Part shown: piece after piece, positions 8,938 through 17,581 of the stretch
Layout of the letters: the number at the start of each line of letters is the position of its first letter
Position numbering within the stretch: position 1 is the stretch's first letter
Position numbers and translations under genes: made by a program
From: Alkalilimnicola sp. S0819
GTDB taxonomy: Bacteria; Pseudomonadota; Gammaproteobacteria; Nitrococcales; WHIW01
Reading direction: 5' to 3'
Length of the DNA: 62,498 nt
NCBI RefSeq assembly: GCF_009295635.1
Contig: NZ_WHIW01000016.1
Span: forward strand, 1-62,498
Notes under the pieces: model-generated
Seen by the model: only the letters and a program-made list of their open reading frames with translations
Database searches by the model: none
What the model was told of the DNA's origin: nothing

Positions 8938-9627
8938 TCAGCCGCCCGGCACCCCGACGACCACGCAGCTGACGTTATCCGGCGCGCCCCGTTCCAGCGT
9001 GGCGCGGATGAGGGCCGATACATAATTCGGGGGCCGCTCCCGGGCAAGGACCTCGGCGATTCGCCGCTCATCAAGGAGGCCACACAAGCCGTCGCTGCAG
9101 AGCAGGAACAGATCGCCGCGATACAGCGACCCGGCCCGGGCATCCAGCACCAGCTCGGCCTCGGCCCCCACCGCGCGGGTCAGCCGACCGCCATCGCCGG
9201 GGGTACGGTGATCCTCGGTGAGCCGATGCAGGATGCCCCGTCGCCACAGATACGCCCGGCTGTCGCCGGCCCACAGACAATGGAAGCGATCGGCCGCGAG
9301 TGCCAACACCACGACCGTGCTGCCGATGATGCAGCCCCCGCCCTGCTCCCGGGCCCGCGCCAGCAATGAGCGGTTGGCCGCGGCCAGTGCGGGGGGGATG
9401 CCTGCCAGCAGCCGCGCGCCCCGCCACCGGGCGGCCAAGGTAGAGAGAGCCTCGGCCAGCTGACGGCTGGCCAGCCCACCGTGACTGTGCCCGCCCATGC
9501 CATCGGCCACGGCCCACAGGCCCGCTTCGGGCCGGGCCAACACGGCATCCTCGTTATGCGGGCGGCGATAGCCCGGGTGGCTGCCCGCGACACTGAGCAG
9601 CTGTTGGGCTTGCAGGGCGGCGCTCAC
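8938..9627 (-). CDS. pppA: PP2C-family Ser/Thr phosphatase of the T6SS (PppA)
   Basis: A 229-residue metal-dependent phosphatase with the PP2C motifs in order: RPHNEDAVL, VADGMGGHSHGG, AGDSRAYLWR, LCSDGLCG and APDNVSCVVV. In T6SS loci such phosphatases reverse phosphorylation by the PpkA kinase and so turn secretion off. The start is a GTG whose GTGA overlaps the tssM stop codon, which shows translational coupling; longer in-frame upstream sequence is only read-through of the tssM complement frame. Confidence 0.92.
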   Translation of the reverse strand: MSAALQAQQLLSVAGSHPGYRRPHNEDAVLARPEAGLWAVADGMGGHSHGGLASRQLAEALSTLAARWRGARLLAGIPPALAAANRSLLARAREQGGGCIIGSTVVVLALAADRFHCLWAGDSRAYLWRRGILHRLTEDHRTPGDGGRLTRAVGAEAELVLDARAGSLYRGDLFLLCSDGLCGLLDERRIAEVLARERPPNYVSALIRATLERGAPDNVSCVVVGVPGG

Positions 9628-12600
9628 AGGCGCTCCGGCAGGGTGAAGCCCCGCAACAAGCCCAGGTTGGCGCCGGCACGCCCCTCGGGGCGCAGCTCGA
9701 ACTGCGCCTCCACACCGTCCAGTTCCAAGGCCAGCAGCCAGCCATCGCCTTCCGGGTTCAGGCGTCCGTGGCGCTCCAGCATGCGATACCAGCTCCAGGG
9801 GCCTTCGGTGCGCGTGCTGAGCGGCAGCGTACGGCTGGCGAGTTGGAACACCAACCGCGATTCCCCCTCGCTGTCCGTGGGCCAGTACAGCCGCTGGGCG
9901 CGGCGTGGGCCGTGGCGATACTCCAGGCGCTGCTCGCCGTGATCCAGGGTGACCCCCAGGGCGGCTTTCGCCAGCCGGCGGGGGCGCAGGGTGAACGCCA
10001 CCCGGGGCGCGCCGGCTGCATCGAAGAAGTCCCGGCGTACCGCCCGGGCGCGCTGGAACAGCATCAGGGTTTCCTGGGGAATGCCGCTGGCCACACGCCA
10101 TTGCAGGCTATCGCCCCGCTCGCGCACCAGGGGCGTCAGATGGCGCTGGTAGTACTGCTCCAGCCGCCCGCCGGGACCGAAGAAGGCCGCGAAGTCGCGC
10201 AAGCTGAGCTCGTGGGGCGCATCCGGGCGCAGCGGATAGCGATCGGCCAGGGGGCGGAAGGCGGTGAGCACTTCGGCCTGCCACAGGGCGTTGAGCCGGG
10301 CGCGGGCGAGGCGACGGGTAAGTGTGGTGCCATCGGCGCGCAGCGACGCGAACCAGGCGCGTACCGGTGCCGGCGCGCGCTGTGCCGCGCGGGCGAACCC
10401 CTGCATCTGCGCTCCACCCCCCGCGGCCAGCGCGCGCAGGGCGAGCTCGCCTGGGTCCAGCGCCTGATCAAGGGCGGCCAGATGATCGGCCGCGGCCACC
10501 AGGGACTGCTGCAAGCCCGCGAGCGGGCTGCCAGCCCCGGGCGCGGCCCAGTGGTTGAACGTGGCGAAGGCTTGGGCCACCGGGGCACCGGGCAGGACCG
10601 CGGGCAATGCCTGGGACAGCGCCGCGGCCTGCTCGGGGAGACGCTCGGCGCCGCCGGCGGCCAGTGTCGCGGTTTCGGTGACGGTGTCGGGCAACTGGTC
10701 CAGAGCCGTGTGCCGGCGTATCCGCGCCAGCAGCCGCTGCAGGGGCGCGTCGTCGCCGGCCAGCCGGGCGTAACGTTGGGCGCCCGCCGCCGTGCCGCGG
10801 AAACCCCGCAGCCGAAGATCCTCCAGAAAGGCCCGCCAGTGTGCGATGTAACCCTGGAAATACAGGGCCTGGACCCGGCCGGCGAGCTGATCCAGGCTCT
10901 CGCCGGCCGGTTCCGCATCGGCGTTGTCGCCGTAGATCCAGCGCTCTTCCGCCAGCTTGCGAGCGAGCTGCCGGCTTTGCAGCTGAAAGCTGCCGTGGAA
11001 GGCCTCGTAGCTGTAGAAAGCCGGCACGCCCCGAGCGAGGCTCGCGCCGCTGCGCCGGGTGAACAGCTCCTGGGCGCGATCACCCAGCACGCTCCGGAGG
11101 CTGAATTCCGCGGGGTTCTTTTGCAGATACTCCTGCTTGAGCCGACGATAGACCCGCCGTTCCAGGCTGGTTCGAGCCAGGCCCTCCCGGGCGAGCGCAA
11201 TGGCGCGGGCATCCGCCGGGGGCGGCTCCAGGGCATCCGCCAGGGCCGCGGCAAGATGCTCCTGCAGCGCCTCCCGCCGCTGCGCGTGCTCGGCACCGAG
11301 CAGCGACCGCGCCCAGAGCCCCTCGGCCCAGCGCTGGATGCTGGCGGCATCCTGGTGGGCCGGCCGGTGGAGCATGAGGTAGTGGCGCAAGGTCTCGTAG
11401 AGTGCCTCTTCGTCCGGCGCATCACCCCGCAACCGCGCTTCCATGGCGCGGGTGAGCGCCGGCAGCAACAAGTGGCGCAAGCCCCGCCGGTAGGCTGCCG
11501 CCGCTGCCGGGCCAAGCCGCTCGCCCTCATACAGGCCAAACCCGGTGGTGAGCCACGGTGCGTCCGTGCCCTGGGCAAAGCCGCCGGGCAGGCGACGAAG
11601 CTGATCAAGAGCCCCGGCCAGGGCCACCCAGTCGGTGCCCTGGCCCGTGTGCGGCGCAGGCGGTTCACGGTAACCCGCCAGCGCCGTATCGAGACCGCCC
11701 AGCCAGTCGCTGTTGCGCTGATGGCTTACTCCCAGGGCCGTGACGGCGATGAGAAAGCTCGCCGCCAGCGCCACCCAGCCGGCCTGGCGTCGGCGTTTGC
11801 GCCGCTGCCGCCGTGGGCCGTCCTCGGCCGCCAGATCCCGATCGGCGGGCAGCTGCTCGCGCAGCACGCGCTCGATAAAGCAGGCCGGGCGAGCGCTGAG
11901 GAAATACACGCCGCGCAGGATCGCACCCTGCTCGAAACGGGTCGGGGCGACTATTTCCTGCAGGAACACCTGCAGCTCATCGGTCAGGGCGAGCATGCGG
12001 CGGGGAAACCCGTGGATCTGCCGGCGATGGGCCAGGCTGGGCTCGGCGTGCAGACGCTCCAGTTGGGCCTGCTCGGCCCGCTGCAGCAGCGCGGTGCAGG
12101 CCTCGGGGAAGGACTCCGCGGCACTGTCGGCCAGCGGTAGGCGCACCCCCCAGGGCTGGGCGCGCTCAGAGCCATCCAGGCGAGCGAAGAACTCGTTGAA
12201 GCCCGGGAATCGGTCCAGGCGAGTGAACAGCAGGTACACCGGCAGGTCCAGGCGCAGATGGCTGTTCAGTTCCTGAACCCGGCGGCGCAGGGTCGCGGCC
12301 TGGGCGGCGCGCTCGGTGGGCGTTTGCGCCATGAAGCTGTCCAGGGCGACGGTGAGGATCACCCCGTTGAGCGCGGGCGCGGCCCGACGGCGGCGGAGTT
12401 GGTGCAATAGATCGCGCCAGTCCTCGCCTTCGTCCACATCCGGGTTGGCCTGGCTGGTATAGCGCCCAGCCAGGTCGATGTACACGGCCTCCTCGGCCAG
12501 CCACCAGCGAGCATCGGGGTTGGCCCCGCCGATGGGTGCCGGGCTCTCGGCGCCGGGCGTGAAACGCAGGCCGCTTTCCGCCAACAAGCGGCTCTTGCCG

Positions 12601-12854
12601 ACATCGGGCAGCCCGATCAGCAGGTACCAGGGCAGGCGCCCGGCGCCCCGGGCCAGGCCCGCGGCGCTCAGGGCGGCAAGCGTGGGCTCCAGGCCCCGGG
12701 CCAGCGGATTGGCCGCCCGGGGGTGGGTGTTTGGCGCCCCGCGGCGGGCGCGCCGGGGCGGGTCGCTTGGTTCAGGCGCCCGGCTCGCTGCCCGGCGCCG
12801 GCCAATACGTTTGAGCATTCCTTGCTCCACTGGTTGAGGGGGACACGGCTTCAT
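9624..12854 (-). CDS. tssM: T6SS membrane-complex protein TssM (IcmF)
   Basis: An IcmF-type protein of 1076 residues. A Walker A motif GLPDVGKS is near residue 84, one strong transmembrane helix (AGWVALAASFLIAVTAL) near residue 360, and a long periplasmic domain follows to the C terminus (IcmF-related and DUF1215-like regions). TssM bridges the inner membrane to TssJ and binds TssL. The usual N-terminal pair of membrane helices is absent: the first 60 residues are basic and polar. The ATG at 12854 touches the tssL stop, but an ATG at 12818 has a better GGAGCAAGGA ribosome site, giving 1064 residues. Confidence 0.93.
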   Translation of the reverse strand: MKPCPPQPVEQGMLKRIGRRRAASRAPEPSDPPRRARRGAPNTHPRAANPLARGLEPTLAALSAAGLARGAGRLPWYLLIGLPDVGKSRLLAESGLRFTPGAESPAPIGGANPDARWWLAEEAVYIDLAGRYTSQANPDVDEGEDWRDLLHQLRRRRAAPALNGVILTVALDSFMAQTPTERAAQAATLRRRVQELNSHLRLDLPVYLLFTRLDRFPGFNEFFARLDGSERAQPWGVRLPLADSAAESFPEACTALLQRAEQAQLERLHAEPSLAHRRQIHGFPRRMLALTDELQVFLQEIVAPTRFEQGAILRGVYFLSARPACFIERVLREQLPADRDLAAEDGPRRQRRKRRRQAGWVALAASFLIAVTALGVSHQRNSDWLGGLDTALAGYREPPAPHTGQGTDWVALAGALDQLRRLPGGFAQGTDAPWLTTGFGLYEGERLGPAAAAAYRRGLRHLLLPALTRAMEARLRGDAPDEEALYETLRHYLMLHRPAHQDAASIQRWAEGLWARSLLGAEHAQRREALQEHLAAALADALEPPPADARAIALAREGLARTSLERRVYRRLKQEYLQKNPAEFSLRSVLGDRAQELFTRRSGASLARGVPAFYSYEAFHGSFQLQSRQLARKLAEERWIYGDNADAEPAGESLDQLAGRVQALYFQGYIAHWRAFLEDLRLRGFRGTAAGAQRYARLAGDDAPLQRLLARIRRHTALDQLPDTVTETATLAAGGAERLPEQAAALSQALPAVLPGAPVAQAFATFNHWAAPGAGSPLAGLQQSLVAAADHLAALDQALDPGELALRALAAGGGAQMQGFARAAQRAPAPVRAWFASLRADGTTLTRRLARARLNALWQAEVLTAFRPLADRYPLRPDAPHELSLRDFAAFFGPGGRLEQYYQRHLTPLVRERGDSLQWRVASGIPQETLMLFQRARAVRRDFFDAAGAPRVAFTLRPRRLAKAALGVTLDHGEQRLEYRHGPRRAQRLYWPTDSEGESRLVFQLASRTLPLSTRTEGPWSWYRMLERHGRLNPEGDGWLLALELDGVEAQFELRPEGRAGANLGLLRGFTLPERL

Positions 12855-14249
12855 TCACCGGGGCGTCCGCGCCCGGCCAGGCTTCCCGCCAGGGCCATCG
12901 ATGAGTGCTTTCTTCCAAGGGGTCAGTTCCAGGGTCACCCGACGATTGCGCGCCCGGCCTTCCCGGCTTTGGTTGTCGGCCACCGGCTGGGTGTCGGCCC
13001 GCCCCTCGGGGAGCAGGCGGCCGGCCAGCTGGGCCTCGCGCCCCAGGTAATTGGCCACCGCCGCGGCCCGCGCCAGCGAAAGGTGCCAGTTGGAGGGATA
13101 TCGGGTGCTGCGTATGGCCTGGTTGTCGGTGTGCCCCGCCACCACCACCTGCCCAGGCACCGCCGCCAGGGCATGGCCGAGCTTGTCGAGCACGGGGTAG
13201 TAGGCCGGGGCCAGCTCCGCGCTGGCGGAACCGAACAACTCCGGCGCACGCAGCACCACCGCGACCCCTTCGCCCAGCGGCTCCACGGCCAGCACGCCGC
13301 GGGCGATTTCCGGCGCAAGCTGACGGCGTAGCAACGCCAAGCCTGGCGGCTGAGTGGGCGCCGAGGCGGACCCATCGGGCAGCTCGGCCTTCGCCGGGGG
13401 CGGCACCAGGGCCGCGAGACGCGCCTGCAGACGGCCGCTCTCACGACCAAGGTCCATGCGCAAGAAGCCGTAGGTGGTAGCGACGATCAAACCCAGGATC
13501 AGCGCACTCAGCGTCAGCACGGCCTTGAAGCCGAGCCGGCGCGCGTGGGCGCCGGCCGCGGCGGTGGGCTGCTCGGCGGCTTTCCCATCGGCCGGCGCCG
13601 CGCCGCGCAGCTCGCGGTACAAGGCGTCGCGCAGGGCGTCCAGCTCGGCACGTCCTCGCTCCCGCACCCGATACTTGCCCTGGAAGCCCAGGGCCAGACA
13701 GCGATAGGCCAGCTGCAGATAGGCGCGGCCCTGCGCCGACGCTTCCCGGGCCCGGGCGATGTCATCGAACACCCGCTCACCGCCCCAGGTCTCGCCATGA
13801 CACAGACGCAGGAGGCTGCGTCGACTCCAGTCGCTGCGCTCGCCCCAGGGAGTGTTGAGGACGGTCTCGTCCAGGAAGGCGCCCAGCAGATAGGCGGCGC
13901 GCTCGGCCACCCAGGGGGCCTCCGCCGTCGCTTCGGCCCGGCGCCGAAAACCGCGCAGCCGGCCGAGCAGATCGGCATGCAGGGCGTCCAGCGCCGGCTC
14001 CGCGCGGGTCTGGGCCAAATCCGCCGCGATCTGCAGCAGTTCCGCGGCCTCTTCCAGTAGCCCGCCCTGGGGAAAGCGGGCGATCCGCGCCGGGGTATAG
14101 CCGGGCGCCGGGGCGGCCATGGGCCGGAACACGGTAGCGTCGTCCGGCGGCTCGTCTTCGGCCGGGTCTTCGGGCAAGGGCCGCGGGCGGATCAGGGTGG
14201 GCTCTTCCGCGACGCCGCGCAGCCGGGTCTTGTCATCATCTGCGGCCAT
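12855..14249 (-). CDS. tssL: T6SS protein TssL (DotU/IcmH) with C-terminal OmpA domain
   Basis: In 464 residues this protein has a DotU/IcmH cytoplasmic domain (about 60-225), one membrane helix near 238-258, and a peptidoglycan-binding OmpA/MotB-like domain (GHTDN near residue 370, then the NRRVTLEL end). It anchors the TssJLM complex to the cell wall. The first 45 residues are acidic and disordered-looking, with three Thr-hydrophobic-x-Arg type sites (Thr8, Thr18, Thr39) that could be kinase targets recognised by the FHA protein TagH. It sits upstream of tssM with no gap. Confidence 0.94.
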   Translation of the reverse strand: MAADDDKTRLRGVAEEPTLIRPRPLPEDPAEDEPPDDATVFRPMAAPAPGYTPARIARFPQGGLLEEAAELLQIAADLAQTRAEPALDALHADLLGRLRGFRRRAEATAEAPWVAERAAYLLGAFLDETVLNTPWGERSDWSRRSLLRLCHGETWGGERVFDDIARAREASAQGRAYLQLAYRCLALGFQGKYRVRERGRAELDALRDALYRELRGAAPADGKAAEQPTAAAGAHARRLGFKAVLTLSALILGLIVATTYGFLRMDLGRESGRLQARLAALVPPPAKAELPDGSASAPTQPPGLALLRRQLAPEIARGVLAVEPLGEGVAVVLRAPELFGSASAELAPAYYPVLDKLGHALAAVPGQVVVAGHTDNQAIRSTRYPSNWHLSLARAAAVANYLGREAQLAGRLLPEGRADTQPVADNQSREGRARNRRVTLELTPWKKALIDGPGGKPGRARTPR

Positions 14250-14291
14250 TCCTGGCGGCTCCCCGGGGGCATCCCGCCCCCTCGTTCAGGT

Positions 14292-15626
14292 TCAGGCGCG
14301 AATGGCCCAGAATTCCAGCTCCAGCCCCGGGAACTCCCCGGCGATGTGGAAGGCGAAACCGCCGGACTGGCGCAGGGCCTGCCAAGGCTCGCAGCGGCTG
14401 TCCAGCTCGAAGTAGACGAAGCCGGCGTGATAGGGGATCTCGCGCGGCACCACCGGCAGGGGGTTGAGGGTGATGCCCGGCAGCTGGTTGTTCACCAGCT
14501 CGCGGATGTTCTCCACCGCGCCGGCCTTGATCAGCGGGCCCAGCTGCTCGCGCAGCTGCTCGGTGGCCAAATCGGCCCGTGCCGCGAGTACGAAACGGGC
14601 TTGCTTGAGCAGGCCGCGATCGGCCAGGGGCGCGACCCGCAGGCCGTACTGGCGCTCTTCCAGGGGCAGGGCCACGGCGGTCTGCTCCAGCACGGCGCTG
14701 AGCTGGCGGCCCAGCTGCTCGATCAATGGCGCGAAGCTCGCCTCCAGCGCCTGGTGCCGGTAGGCCGCCTGCGCCAGCGGGCGCTTGGCGGCGGTGGTGA
14801 AAGTGGCCAGCTCCCCGCTCAGGCCCGTCAATTCCCGGTACAGCACCTCCGGGTGCAGTAGCGGGCGTTGCTGCAGGTGGCGCAGGCGGGGTTCTGCCCG
14901 GTTGATCAGCTGCAGCAGCAGAAAGTCGGCAATTGCCGAGCTGCCGCCGCTCTTGCCGGGTTGGGCGAAGCGGGCCGCCAGCGCCTCGCCGCGCTGGCGC
15001 AACAGGCCAATCAACTCCTCCAGCCACAGGCGAAGGCGCTGGCTGCAGGCGATGTCCAGACAGGGCGGGATGAACCGCCGCTCCAGCACCACCGCCCCTT
15101 CGGGGGTAAGCTCCCGTATCCGGGCCAGGGGCAACAGGGTGTATCCACCCAGATCCTCGCCCTCCAGCAGCAAGCGGGGGCTGAGCACGGCGGTTTCCAC
15201 GGCCTCCGGCTCGCGAGTCTCGCCGCTGTAGTCATAGACATCTAGCAGGCCCAGGCGGTAGCGGGCGATGCCCTGGGCGGTTTCTTCCCGGGCCAGCCAG
15301 CCATTGCCCGCCTGGTAGACCGGCATCGCCAGGTACACGGTGCGCTCGCGGGTATGCTCCGGCACCCGCAGGGGCGGGGGCAGCGGGTCCTCGGCGGGCA
15401 TCTCGAAGGGGGTTCCGTCGGGCATCAGGCCCGAAGCCTGCCGCAACGCGAAGCGCCCTTCGGCCAGGGCACCACTGTCGATACCCAAGCGGCGCAGACC
15501 GTACACTTCGGCGCGGATCGCGCCGGCGCGCTGCTCGATGCGGTGCTCGATGTAGCGCTCCTGCTGCTGGAAGTGATGGGGGAACAGGTACTGGCTCTCC
15601 AGCCAGGCGATCTTGTTGTTGAGCAT
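14292..15626 (-). CDS. tssK: T6SS baseplate subunit TssK
   Basis: The 444-residue TssK protein is recognised by its conserved N terminus (WLESQYLFPHHFQQQERYIE), AAELA-type central region and C-terminal segment (ELDSRCEPWQAL). TssK trimers connect the baseplate wedges (TssFG) to the TssLM membrane complex. Here it is the only baseplate subunit gene; TssE, TssF and TssG are not in the window. It lies between tssJ and tssL, as in other T6SS operons. Confidence 0.95.
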   Translation of the reverse strand: MLNNKIAWLESQYLFPHHFQQQERYIEHRIEQRAGAIRAEVYGLRRLGIDSGALAEGRFALRQASGLMPDGTPFEMPAEDPLPPPLRVPEHTRERTVYLAMPVYQAGNGWLAREETAQGIARYRLGLLDVYDYSGETREPEAVETAVLSPRLLLEGEDLGGYTLLPLARIRELTPEGAVVLERRFIPPCLDIACSQRLRLWLEELIGLLRQRGEALAARFAQPGKSGGSSAIADFLLLQLINRAEPRLRHLQQRPLLHPEVLYRELTGLSGELATFTTAAKRPLAQAAYRHQALEASFAPLIEQLGRQLSAVLEQTAVALPLEERQYGLRVAPLADRGLLKQARFVLAARADLATEQLREQLGPLIKAGAVENIRELVNNQLPGITLNPLPVVPREIPYHAGFVYFELDSRCEPWQALRQSGGFAFHIAGEFPGLELEFWAIRA

Positions 15627-15650
15627 CCGTGCTTCCTTCGGGGCGGTGTT

Positions 15651-16115
15651 TCAGTCTTCGGCCAGCATCAGGCCGTCGGCTTTCAACACCACCCGGTGAC
15701 TCTGATACCAGTGGGGGTTCACGTCGTAGACCAGTCGCCAGCGGGAGCCGGCTATATCGCGATAGGCCGCGACCAGGGCGATGTGGCGGGTGCGGGGGTC
15801 GAGCTCCAGCTTCTCGTGCAGGGTCTCGCCCGGCTGCAGGGTGCGCTCGCGCGCGGCGCGCAGCTGCTCTCCCAGCAGCCTGGGAGCATGGTCCCAGGCG
15901 GCGTCGAAATCCAGATTGTCGAAGCTGGTGCGCTCGCTGAGCTGGTAAACGCGCAGGCTCAGGGGTGACGGTACCTGTTCCACATCCGGGTTCAGCGCGG
16001 TACTCGCCTGCAGCTTTAGGCGCTCGTAGGGGGTCAGCACGGCCCGGTTGGCCGCGCAGGCACTCAGCAGGATGCCGAGCATCAGACTTGCGATCACGCG
16101 TAAAGGCACGCGCAC
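15651..16115 (-). CDS. tssJ: T6SS outer-membrane lipoprotein TssJ
   Basis: The 154-residue protein starts with a lipoprotein signal peptide ending in the lipobox LLSAC (Cys20). The mature domain matches TssJ/VasD lipoproteins (PLSLRVYQL near residue 52, then VAAYRDI). TssJ anchors TssM to the outer membrane. The gene is 24 bases upstream of tssK. Confidence 0.92.
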   Translation of the reverse strand: MRVPLRVIASLMLGILLSACAANRAVLTPYERLKLQASTALNPDVEQVPSPLSLRVYQLSERTSFDNLDFDAAWDHAPRLLGEQLRAARERTLQPGETLHEKLELDPRTRHIALVAAYRDIAGSRWRLVYDVNPHWYQSHRVVLKADGLMLAED

Positions 16116-16167
16116 ACCTCCTTGTTTTTATTGTTCCTTATCCCTGGAACAAGCCGAACCGCCGCGC

Positions 16168-17439
16168 TTAGCGACGGGCGGGCGCTGCCGGCCCCTTGGC
16201 GCGTTCAGCGTATAGGGCGATAAATTTCTTTTCAAGCAATTGCCGCACTGCACGATGGCCTTGCGCCTGCTGTGCGGCGTACCAGCGGCGGTAATGCCGC
16301 CAGCGGGCACCGGCCGGGTTCCACAGGCCCCCCAGATAGCCGCCGAGCCGGCGCAGCCCGCGCGCTCTGCGCCGCTGCAGGCGGTAACGCCCGCACAACT
16401 TCTCCGGCGCGAATTGCTCCACCACCGCCCGGGATGCCTGCTCCAGACAACTGGCCGTACCGACCAGGCGCCCGCGCATGCCGGCAATGAAGTCATGCAG
16501 GGCGAACAACAGGCGGTCCCGCTCCGGCTCATCGGCCGCCCGCAGCAAGGCGCGCAGATAGCCCGGCACCCCCTCCTCGCCCGCGATTCGGGGGGCCGTT
16601 GCCGGGCGACGCCCCCGGGAGGCACGTCGTTCCACGGCATCGAGCTCCTGGCGCAGTTCAAAGGCCCCCTGCAGGGCTAGGCGCAGGGCTTGGGCCAGGG
16701 CGCCCACCAGCTCCGGACCCGGCTCCGGCATCGATAGGGGCTTGTCCTCCAGCCGCAGGCCGGCCAGCAGGGCCCGAGCCGTGGGCGGCGCCAGGGCATT
16801 GAGCGCGCCGGCCACGGTGGGTTGCGCGGCAGGCTCGGCGCCTTCTCCCGGCGCCGCTACTTGCAAGTCCCAGTCTTCGGGGATCAGGACGGCCGGGGGC
16901 TGAAAAGCCTCCGCCGTGTGGCCCAGATCGGGCGCCGGGCGGGATCGGAAGGGGCCGCTGGCGGCTTCGCGGCGGGAATCCGGATCGGGCGCGGGCTCAG
17001 CCGCGAAGGCCTCGGGCGCGAGGGCCTGCTCCGTCGGTGTCGGCGACGGGGCGGGCGGCGGCAGCGGCTCGCTTCCCGGCCCCGGTGCAGACTCTGCCAG
17101 CGCCTCGGCGGCGGTCTCGGCTGATTCCACCGCGATGGTGTACTCACCGATGCGCAACTCGTCGCCTACGGCCAAGGCCACCCGCCCCCCCGTGCCTATC
17201 GGCTGCGCGGCGCCGTTGTGGAACACGCCGTTGGTGCTGCCGTCGTAGAGGTAGAAGGTATCCGCTTCCAGGCTGACCACCGCGTGCTTGCGCGACACCA
17301 GCTTGCGCGCACAGGGCAGCGTCCAGCCGAAGCCCGGCTCGCGGCCGATGACACCGCCCCGCTCATCGAAGACGTGGTTGTTTTCCGGCGCGCCGGAGAT
17401 GGACGCGGACGCGCCCGTGAGGCTCAGTTTGATCTGCAT
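16168..17439 (-). CDS. tagH: FHA-domain T6SS regulator TagH/Fha
   Basis: Within its 423 residues is an N-terminal FHA domain (about 1-100) with the phospho-threonine-binding elements GREPGFGW, SRKHAVV and DGSTNGVFHNG. A low-complexity Pro/Glu linker follows (about 110-220), then a C-terminal TagH-type domain rich in Arg. FHA proteins of T6SS bind kinase-phosphorylated partners and license assembly. The start at 17439 begins immediately before the FHA beta strand and has an AAGG ribosome site. It is the first gene of the minus-strand operon. Confidence 0.9.
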   Translation of the reverse strand: MQIKLSLTGASASISGAPENNHVFDERGGVIGREPGFGWTLPCARKLVSRKHAVVSLEADTFYLYDGSTNGVFHNGAAQPIGTGGRVALAVGDELRIGEYTIAVESAETAAEALAESAPGPGSEPLPPPAPSPTPTEQALAPEAFAAEPAPDPDSRREAASGPFRSRPAPDLGHTAEAFQPPAVLIPEDWDLQVAAPGEGAEPAAQPTVAGALNALAPPTARALLAGLRLEDKPLSMPEPGPELVGALAQALRLALQGAFELRQELDAVERRASRGRRPATAPRIAGEEGVPGYLRALLRAADEPERDRLLFALHDFIAGMRGRLVGTASCLEQASRAVVEQFAPEKLCGRYRLQRRRARGLRRLGGYLGGLWNPAGARWRHYRRWYAAQQAQGHRAVRQLLEKKFIALYAERAKGPAAPARR

Positions 17440-17581
17440 ATCCCTTGCCGCTCCGCCCTCCCGCCCAAGGCGCGCATCCGGCGCGCCGGCCCCTGGAGAG
17501 CTGCTGAAGACCCGTGTTATGTTGTTCGCGCCCATGGAGTGGGCGGGAAAATACTAGCACGAAGCACACACGGGTCCAGGC

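Noticed and set aside
9768-12140. A 790-codon open frame on the plus strand
   Set aside because: Antisense to tssM; explained by codon bias of the real gene.
12855-14249. TssL considered as a MotB-type stator
   Set aside because: The OmpA domain is shared, but the DotU domain and T6SS neighbours settle it as TssL.
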